Positions 58,585 through 64,000 of a DNA stretch of 64,000 nucleotides are shown here, piece after piece. How positions within the stretch are numbered: position 1 is the first letter of the stretch; each line of letters starts with the position of its first letter. The translations under genes were made by a program, and so were the position numbers. Under the pieces are notes generated by a model, which was not told where the DNA came from, did not search any database, and saw nothing but the letters and a program-made list of their open reading frames with translations. The stretch is taken from contig LJCW01000372.1 of the NCBI GenBank assembly GCA_001298555.1, forward strand, positions 1 to 64,000, given 5' to 3'. Source of the DNA: Actinobacteria bacterium OV450. Its GTDB lineage: Bacteria; Actinomycetota; Actinomycetes; Streptomycetales; Streptomycetaceae.

Positions 58585-58670
58585 GAGATCGAATTTGCGA
58601 ACAGGCGATCTCTTGTTACCGTTCTTGTAGCCCGGTCGCTGGTGCATCCCCCGTCGCCAGCGACCGGGCC
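58585..58670 (+). promoter_or_regulatory. Promoter-like element followed by a strong hairpin (possible short RNA)
   Basis: An inverted repeat GAGATCG (58585-58591) / CGATCTC (58606-58612) overlaps a -35-like TTGCGA (58594-58599), with TACCGT 16-17 bp downstream as a -10. The start would fall at about 58625. At once follows the hairpin CCCGGTCGCTGG ... CCAGCGACCGGG (58630-58669) and TTCC. The hairpin is probably a bidirectional terminator for the two convergent genes, or a very short leader RNA. Confidence 0.45.
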
Positions 58671-58689
58671 CTTCCATTTACGCCGTCGG

Positions 58690-59328
58690 TCAACCGTCGG
58701 CCGGTGCCGGTGAGTTGCTCCCGGACCTCAGCAGCAGCTGCCCTTCATCATCCGGAACTGCAAACTCCGCAACGGCCGAGTAGGCATCCGGCGCCCCCGC
58801 CGCGTCCTCCCGCGGCGTCTCGCACAGCCCCGGCTCGTCGCCGGCCCCGACCGCGCATCGGATCTGCACCGTGCGTCCCGCGGGCCCCATCACCGTCAAC
58901 ACCGCCTCCAGCGCCCGTCCGCTGGTGTTCCGGTAGTAGCTCCGCCCCCACGCCCGGCCCTCGCCGACGAGGACGCAGGTCTGCGCCTCCAGGCCTTGTG
59001 GCGAAGCGAGTTCGGGGCCGCACCGGGATTCCGTACGCGGCTGCTCGGACGGCCCCGGCTGCGGCCGTCCGCCCGGGCGCTCCGCGGCCTGCCGGGGGCC
59101 GTCCTGATGCTGCCCGGACGGGTGCGGACCGCCCTTTCGCGCGGGTGCGGCAGCGGGTTCCCCCGTACGGGATCCGGCTGCCGGATCGGCCAGTCCGAGC
59201 GAGGAGAGGATCCCGCCGCCTTTTCCGTCATCCTGACCGGCGAAATCCGGTCCGGCGATCGCTCCTGCCAGTGGGAGCGACAAGATGACCAGCACACCGG
59301 CGCCGATACCGATCAAGCGGAGATTCAT
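58690..59328 (-). CDS. Exported protein with Pro/Gly linker, unknown function
   Basis: A 212-aa protein from the ATG at 59328 (MNLRLIGIGAGVLVILSLPL). The N-terminus is a signal peptide or anchor with cleavage near AGAIAG. Residues about 30-105 are a low-complexity linker (RKGGPHPSGQHQDGPRQAAE). The C-terminal domain (about 110-205) has four cysteines (SRCGPELASPQGLEAQTCVL; IRCAVGAGDEPGLCET) and WGRSYYRNTSGRALEAVLTV, a beta-rich fold. No family with known function is recognised. A longer ORF start at 59487 is rejected because it would hide the signal peptide. Convergent with DUF5926. Confidence 0.78.
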   Translation of the reverse strand: MNLRLIGIGAGVLVILSLPLAGAIAGPDFAGQDDGKGGGILSSLGLADPAAGSRTGEPAAAPARKGGPHPSGQHQDGPRQAAERPGGRPQPGPSEQPRTESRCGPELASPQGLEAQTCVLVGEGRAWGRSYYRNTSGRALEAVLTVMGPAGRTVQIRCAVGAGDEPGLCETPREDAAGAPDAYSAVAEFAVPDDEGQLLLRSGSNSPAPADG

Positions 59329-59496
59329 TCGCCGAAGATAGCGATGCGGGAATGGGGCGCGGAGATCCCCGCGCCCAATTCCCTTGGAAACTCGTCGCGC
59401 TGACACCCGTACGAGTGATCGGCGGCTGCCCGGCACCTCGGTACGACCACCCGCCGCATCCGCCGAATGCGCACCCGACGTGCGCACCGTGCGTGA

Positions 59497-60195
59497 TCAG
59501 TACGCGAGCCGGCTGCCCCCGCCGGAGGCTCCGCTGCTCGCCTCGACCAGCGCGTCGACGACGGCCTCGACGTCCGGCAGCCACGGACCGCCGGTCTGCG
59601 CGGGCTCGCGCTCCCACCGCACCTGCCCGCCGGCGGACGCGGGGGAGGGCGGGAGCAACAGGTAGCCGCCCTCGCCGTGGAAGCGCAGCGCGGAGGGCAC
59701 GTGGTCCTTGGCGTAGAGGAGTTCGCCGAGCCGCTCCAGCGAGTACGGCGCGACCAGCAGCGCCCAGCGGGTGGGCGACGCGACGATCGGGCCGAGCCGC
59801 ATGCCCTGCGCGTCCAGCCGGACGACGGCCCGCGCGGCCGCGTTGGCCGGCAGGCTCACGGCGCACGGCGCGGACCCGCCGGTGGCCAGGAGTACGGGAG
59901 CGGTGGGCCGGTTGGTCCACCACCAGGCCACCATCCGGGGGTCGGTGGTGGCCGCGAGCAGCCCGGGGTCGAAGGGATGTGCGCCGGGCACGACGCAGTC
60001 GGGGTCGGGGCAGGCGCACCGGTTGCTGTCGGCGCCGGAACGGCCGACGCCGGGCAGCACCGGCCACTGCCAGGCGGTGGCGCAGGAGAGCGCCGCGTCG
60101 AGGAGGGCCTGGTCACCGCTCCGGCCGGGGGCCGGGCGCAGGGACTTCAGGCGGTTGCGGAGCCGCTGGAGACGCCTTCCGAGGATCTCGCGCAT
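59497..60195 (-). CDS. Bifunctional primase/polymerase (PrimPol)-like N-terminal domain protein
   Basis: A 232-aa protein from the ATG at 60195 (MREILGRRLQRLRNRLKSLR), after GGAAAGGAACG. It shows the prim-pol-like pattern: LLDAALSCATAWQWPVLPGV, CACPDPDCVVPGAHPFDPGL with four cysteines/His near 68-82, then TDPRMVAWWWTNRPTAPVLL, and FHGEGGYLLLPPSP near 190. The catalytic acidic triad is not clear, and there is no helicase partner. Such stand-alone chromosomal copies are common in Streptomyces and probably do not prime DNA. Function unknown. Confidence 0.82.
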   Translation of the reverse strand: MREILGRRLQRLRNRLKSLRPAPGRSGDQALLDAALSCATAWQWPVLPGVGRSGADSNRCACPDPDCVVPGAHPFDPGLLAATTDPRMVAWWWTNRPTAPVLLATGGSAPCAVSLPANAAARAVVRLDAQGMRLGPIVASPTRWALLVAPYSLERLGELLYAKDHVPSALRFHGEGGYLLLPPSPASAGGQVRWEREPAQTGGPWLPDVEAVVDALVEASSGASGGGSRLAY

Positions 60196-60530
60196 GAGCG
60201 CTCGTTCCTTTCCGTTGAACGCCGAGGGCCACATCACACCATGTAACCGGTGTCTCACCACACGTACACGTTTCGCGTCACTGTCCGCCAGAAGCAGGTT
60301 CACACGGTTCGTGCAGTTTTCTTACGGGTCCATGAAACGTCCGGCGGGGCGGAACGCGACCCGCGCCGGTGCCGAGACCGGCTGCCGCCGCTAAGGACGA
60401 CGGACCGTGCCGGGCGGTTCCCGGCGGCTGCCGGGTTGCGCCAACTCTCCCCGGGCACCACCGATTAGGTACCCGGAGCCACTCCAGCGCCCGACCAGTC
60501 GATCGCAAAAACCGTCCGCGTTCAGCTTTT
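60196..60530. other. Divergent intergenic region
   Basis: No gene is supported. It must carry promoters for the PrimPol-like gene (minus) and the phosphatase gene (plus). A TCGCAAAAACCGTCCGC stretch near 60500 and a TTTTT before the inverted repeat are the AT-rich spots. Confidence 0.35.
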
Positions 60531-60557
60531 TCCAGCCAAGTTCTAGCCTTGGCTGGA
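60531..60557. repeat. Inverted repeat upstream of the phosphatase gene
   Basis: TCCAGCCAAG-TTCTAG-CCTTGGCTGGA is a nearly perfect 10-bp inverted repeat 45-71 bp before the ATG at 60602. It has no T tract in either direction, so an operator or 5'-leader hairpin is more likely than a terminator. Confidence 0.6.
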
Positions 60558-60601
60558 CAGTGAGTTGCCGTCCCACGGACACCAGGATTCCCACCTGGGC
60601 A

Positions 60602-62215
60602 ATGCTGGACATCGATCCTCGTGTGCGTGTAGATGTGGATTCCTTGATGGCGGCGCAGCACGATCTGGGGGTTTGCGATGCTATATGGCGAATCGCACCA
60701 GGTGGAAAGGCGGACGCCATGAGCGCCCCGCATCTGCCGAAAGTGGCTGGAATGGATCCAGCAGTTACCGCGGTCCCGCAGACTGCGGCGCCCACGCCCG
60801 CCCGAACCGCCCCCACGCCACACCCGGCAGCGGTGCCAGGACCGAGCACCCTGATCCAGGACCGGCTGGCGGGGATGGTCTCCGACCTGACCACCCTCCA
60901 CGAGCTCACCGAGCGCCTGACCCGCGCCCGTGACCTCGATGCCTCGCTCCACGAGTTCCTGCGCGCCGGGGCGGCCCTCGTCGGCGCCCGGCGGGGCCTG
61001 ATCGTCCTGGAACCCTCCGACGGGCTCGGCCCGACGACCACGGTCGGCCTCGGCCTCGGCCGCGCGGACCTCGGGCACATCGAGACCGTCCCGCGCACCG
61101 CGACCTCCTACGGCCGCATCCTCGACGGGCTCCCCGACGCCCGGGGAGGATCCGATGTGCTCCCCGAACCCGGCGCCGGCACCGAGTCCGGCCCGTACGG
61201 CATCCCCGTCGACCCCCGTCACCGCGAGGTCGCAGCCCGGCTCGGCTACGCCGCGAGCTACGCACTGCCGCTGACCGCCGAGGCCACCGGCCGGCTCGGT
61301 GCGGCCGTCTGGCTCTACGACGAGCAGGCCGAGCCGAGCGACCGCCAGCGCGATCTCGCCGGGCTCTACGTCCGGCACGCCGCCGAACACCTGGCCCGGA
61401 TGCTGGAGGTGGAACGCTCCCGCAGCCGGCTGGCCACGGTCGCCGAGGAGCTGCTGCCCAGCCGGCTCCCCCGGATCCCCGGGGTCCGCCTCGCCGCCCG
61501 CCACCACACCGGACCGCTCGGGGGCGGCGACTGGTACGACGCGCTGCCGCTGCCCGAGGGCGCCCTGGGTCTGGCCGTCGGCTCCGTCACCGGGGCGGGG
61601 CCGAGCGCCGTCGCCGCGATGGGACGGCTGCGGGCCTCGCTGCGCGCGTACGCCGTCATGGAGGGCGAGGACCCCGTCGCGGTCCTGTCCGACCTGGAGC
61701 TGCTGCTGCGCCTGACCGAGCCCGCGCGCTGCGCGACGGCTCTGTTCGCGTACGCCGAGCCCGGCCAGCGCAAGATCATCCTGGCCGGGGCGGGGCACGC
61801 CCCGCCGCTGCTCATCGGCGACCACCGCACCGAGTACGTGGAGACCACGCTCTCCGCGCCGCTCGGGATGCTGTCGTGCTGGGAGGCGCCGAGCGTGGAG
61901 ATCGAACCTGCACCTGGAGAAACGGTGCTGCTGTACACCGACGGGCTGCTGCGGCGCACCGGCGACCCCATGGACCGGGCGTACGCGCGGCTGCACGCCG
62001 CCGCCGCGGGCGTGCCCCGAGCCGTCCGGGACGACCCGGCGGCCGTCTGCGACCACATCCTGCGCACGGTCCTGCCCGCCGACGACCCGGCGCTCGCACC
62101 CGCCGCACCGGCCGGGCCCGCCGGCGCCACGACCGCTTCCGCCGCCACCGCCGCCATGGCCGCCACCGAGGACGGGGTGGAGGACATCGTGCTGCTCGCT
62201 GCCCGTTTTGACTGA
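60602..62215 (+). CDS. GAF-SpoIIE (PP2C) phosphatase-like protein with altered metal motif
   Basis: A 537-aa protein from the ATG at 60602 (MLDIDPRVRVDVDSLMAAQH); an ATG at 60720 is an alternative. Residues about 90-265 are a GAF domain (LTTLHELTERLTRARDLDAS to RLGAAVWLYDEQAEPSDRQR). The PP2C/SpoIIE domain starts near 275 (LATVAEELLPSRLPRIPGVR) and has GPLGGGDWYDALPLPEGALG. The next motif, normally GDVxGHG, reads LAVGSVTGAGPSAVAAMGRL, so a metal-ligand Asp and the His are missing. LLYTDGLLRRTGD and EDIVLLAARFD are present. It may be a pseudo-phosphatase. It lies upstream of pepP. Confidence 0.87.
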   Translation: MLDIDPRVRVDVDSLMAAQHDLGVCDAIWRIAPGGKADAMSAPHLPKVAGMDPAVTAVPQTAAPTPARTAPTPHPAAVPGPSTLIQDRLAGMVSDLTTLHELTERLTRARDLDASLHEFLRAGAALVGARRGLIVLEPSDGLGPTTTVGLGLGRADLGHIETVPRTATSYGRILDGLPDARGGSDVLPEPGAGTESGPYGIPVDPRHREVAARLGYAASYALPLTAEATGRLGAAVWLYDEQAEPSDRQRDLAGLYVRHAAEHLARMLEVERSRSRLATVAEELLPSRLPRIPGVRLAARHHTGPLGGGDWYDALPLPEGALGLAVGSVTGAGPSAVAAMGRLRASLRAYAVMEGEDPVAVLSDLELLLRLTEPARCATALFAYAEPGQRKIILAGAGHAPPLLIGDHRTEYVETTLSAPLGMLSCWEAPSVEIEPAPGETVLLYTDGLLRRTGDPMDRAYARLHAAAAGVPRAVRDDPAAVCDHILRTVLPADDPALAPAAPAGPAGATTASAATAAMAATEDGVEDIVLLAARFD

Positions 62216-62302
62216 TTAGTCACACCCGCCGCCGGGCGTCTTCCCCTCGCACATACGATGGATGCGGTCCATACCCGGTCCTGTCGTAGCTGAGGAGAAG
62301 AC

Positions 62303-63769
62303 GTGGCTGACGAGCTCACCCCGGAGACCCCGGAAGAAGAGCAGCCCCAGAAGAAGCACAAGCAGCGCAAGAACGGGCTGTACCCGGGCGTCAGCGACGA
62401 ACTCGCCGAGAACATGCGCACGGGCTGGGCCGACACCGAGCTGCACGGACTGGAGCCGATCGCCCAGGCCGCGCACACCGCCGCCCGCCGCGCCGCGCTG
62501 TCCGCGCGCTTCCCCGGCGAGCGCCTGGTCGTGCCCGCCGGCCGCCTCAAGACGCGCTCGAACGACACCGAGTACCCCTTCCGCGCCTCGACCGAGTACG
62601 CGTACCTGACCGGCGACCAGACCGAGAACGGCGTCCTGGTCCTGGAGCCCTCGGGCGAGACCGGCCACACCGCCACCATCTACCTGCTGCCCCGCTCCGA
62701 CCGCGAGAACGGCGAGTTCTGGCTGTCGGGCCAGGGCGAGCTGTGGGTCGGCCGGCGCCACTCGCTGGCCGAGGCCGAGCAGCTGCTGGGCATCCCCGCG
62801 AGGGACGTCCGCAAGCTCGCCGACGAGCTGACCGAGGCCGAGGGCCCCGTCCGCAACGTCCGCGGCCACGACTCCGTCATCGAGGCCGCACTGACCGACA
62901 AGGTCACGAAGGAGCGCGACGAGGAGCTGCGCGTCTACCTCTCCGAGGCCCGCGCCGTGAAGGACGACTTCGAGATCGGCGAGCTCCAGAAGGCCGTCGA
63001 CTCCACCGTCCGCGGCTTCGAGGACGTCGTGAAGGTCCTGGACAAGGCCGAGGCCACGTCCGAGCGCTACATCGAGGGCACCTTCTTCCTGCGCGCCCGC
63101 GTCGAGGGCAACGACGTCGGCTACGGCTCCATCTGCGCAGCCGGCCCGCACGCCTGCACCCTGCACTGGGTCCGCAACGACGGCGACGTCCGCTCCGGTG
63201 ACCTGCTGCTGCTCGACGCCGGTGTGGAGACCCACTCCCTCTACACCGCCGACGTCACGCGCACGCTGCCGATCAGCGGCACGTACACCGACATCCAGCG
63301 CAAGATCTACGACGCCGTGTACGCGTCCCAGGAAGCCGGCATCGCCGCCGTGAAGCCCGGTGCGAAGTTCCGCGACTTCCACGACGCCTCGCAGCACGTC
63401 CTCGCCGAGAAGCTCGTCGAGTGGGGCCTGCTGGAGGGCCCGGTCGAGCGCGTCCTGGAGCTCGGCCTCCAGCGCCGCTGGACCCTGCACGGCACCGGCC
63501 ACATGCTCGGCATGGACGTCCACGACTGCGCCGCCGCGCGCACCGAGGCGTACGTCGACGGCACCCTGGAGCCGGGCATGTGCCTCACCGTCGAGCCCGG
63601 TCTGTACTTCCAGGCCGACGACCTGACCGTGCCCGAGGAGTACCGGGGCATCGGCGTCCGGATCGAGGACGACATCCTGGTCACCGAGGACGGCAACCGG
63701 AACCTGTCGGCCGGGCTGCCCCGCGCCTCGGCCGACGTCGAGGCCTGGATGGCTCGCCTCAAGGGCTGA
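62303..63769 (+). CDS. pepP: Aminopeptidase P (Xaa-Pro aminopeptidase)
   Basis: A 488-aa dinuclear metallopeptidase that removes an N-terminal residue preceding proline. It begins at GTG 62303 with GAGGAGAAG before it. The N-terminal domain (about 40-175) has ARRAALSARFPGERLVVPAG and ENGVLVLEPSGETGHTATIY. The pita-bread catalytic domain (about 215-480) carries the five metal ligands: Asp in LLLLDAGVETHSLYTADVTR (two Asp), His in WTLHGTGHMLGMDVHD, Glu in MCLTVEPGLYF and Glu in GIGVRIEDDILVTEDGN. Cytoplasmic. The first 25 residues are a Lys/Gln/Glu-rich tail. Confidence 0.96.
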   Translation: MADELTPETPEEEQPQKKHKQRKNGLYPGVSDELAENMRTGWADTELHGLEPIAQAAHTAARRAALSARFPGERLVVPAGRLKTRSNDTEYPFRASTEYAYLTGDQTENGVLVLEPSGETGHTATIYLLPRSDRENGEFWLSGQGELWVGRRHSLAEAEQLLGIPARDVRKLADELTEAEGPVRNVRGHDSVIEAALTDKVTKERDEELRVYLSEARAVKDDFEIGELQKAVDSTVRGFEDVVKVLDKAEATSERYIEGTFFLRARVEGNDVGYGSICAAGPHACTLHWVRNDGDVRSGDLLLLDAGVETHSLYTADVTRTLPISGTYTDIQRKIYDAVYASQEAGIAAVKPGAKFRDFHDASQHVLAEKLVEWGLLEGPVERVLELGLQRRWTLHGTGHMLGMDVHDCAAARTEAYVDGTLEPGMCLTVEPGLYFQADDLTVPEEYRGIGVRIEDDILVTEDGNRNLSAGLPRASADVEAWMARLKG

Positions 63770-63778
63770 TGCGGCCCG

Positions 63779-63945
63779 GCCCCCGGGCCGCTGCCTCCGG
63801 TGGGCGGGATCCCGTACGCGGGTCCCGTCCATCGGTGTATCCGGGGCCGGCCGCCGGCGCATGCGGGGGTGCGCCGTTGGCGTATCCGGGGTCCGCCGCC
63901 GGCGGATGCCGGGGCCGCTGCCGGCGGATGCGGAGGCCGCCGTCG
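63779..63945. repeat. Intergenic GCCGGCGGATGC repeat cluster
   Basis: GCCGGCGGATGC-type units occur three times (about 63858 as GCCGGCGCATGC, 63897-63908 and 63921-63932), alternating with GTATCCGGGG at about 63838 and 63881. The region holds no gene and separates pepP from the next convergent gene. Confidence 0.55.
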
Positions 63946-63946
63946 G

Positions 63947-64000
63947 CTACGACACCTTCAGCAACGCTCCCTCACGCCATTTCAGGATCTTGTCGAAGCT
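63947..64000 (-). CDS. C-terminal end of an unidentified protein (cut by window)
   Basis: The minus strand reads SFDKILKWREGALLKVS to a TAG at 63947-63949. Only 17 codons are visible. The regular amphipathic composition and good stop context suggest a real gene entering from the right. Too short to name. Confidence 0.6.
   Translation of the reverse strand, partial: SFDKILKWREGALLKVS

Overview
The window is high-GC actinobacterial DNA, almost certainly a Streptomyces chromosome. Codon third positions are strongly G/C, many genes start with GTG, and the gene order dnaX / upp / tadA / tRNA-Ser / two tandem SigB-type sigma factors matches what I recall from the S. coelicolor core region (dnaX SCO4067, upp SCO4041, sigF SCO4035, sigN SCO4034). 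Three perfect copies of the 14-bp parS palindrome GTTTCACGTGAAAC place the segment in the origin-proximal part of the chromosome. By eye I found no in-frame TTA leucine codon in the called genes, so none looks directly bldA-dependent.

Layout. 1-1630: dnaX (3' part only), the SRP RNA gene and tRNA-Ser(GGA). 1.9-7.2 kb is a patchy accessory stretch: a PadR regulator with a divergent membrane protein, two molybdate-binding (TOBE) genes flanking a relic of a molybdopterin oxidoreductase, a DUF1059 protein, a DUF397 relic, and a multicopy-type HTH protein with a Pro-rich linker. 7.2-14.9 kb: a glyoxalase-like protein, a HhH-GPD glycosylase, a GlxA-type regulator with a divergent metallo-hydrolase, a cupin, an orphan OpcA paralogue, a HerA-like ATPase and a LytR_C protein. 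15-22.5 kb is the developmental core: upp, a universal stress protein, the tadA pair, tRNA-Ser(CGA), small exported proteins, and sigF and sigN. 23-32 kb: a MarR-MFS efflux unit, a TetR regulator, and a glycosyltransferase cluster (GT39, GT2-GtrA) behind an OmpR two-component system. 32-37.7 kb: an amidohydrolase/monooxygenase pair, an Lrp-DUF2797 operon, an SMP-30 lactonase, tRNA-Arg(ACG), tRNA-Ser(GCT) and an SSI-type protease inhibitor.

37.8-44.2 kb: a large PAS/receiver protein with a defective kinase H-box, a membrane-anchored ABM protein, an acyl-CoA ligase and a SigE-family ECF sigma factor. 44.4-49.1 kb: a five-gene, translationally coupled operon with the gene content and domain fusions of the mycobacterial igr (cholesterol side-chain) operon. 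49.5-55.7 kb: tRNA-Ser(TGA), a secreted serine protease, a cysteine dioxygenase-YeiH operon, a LysR regulator and an HtrA-like protease. 55.9-64 kb: a glycerophosphodiesterase, an RsbW-like ATPase, a SEC-C/DUF5926 protein, a primase-polymerase-like protein, a SpoIIE-type phosphatase with altered metal motif, aminopeptidase P and the last codons of another gene.

The most interesting points are the igr-like operon, the parS sites embedded in reading frames, the apparently inactive signalling enzymes (the H-box-less kinase and the metal-motif-less PP2C), the decayed molybdenum locus, and the presence of four different serine tRNAs (GGA, CGA, GCT, TGA) in 50 kb.
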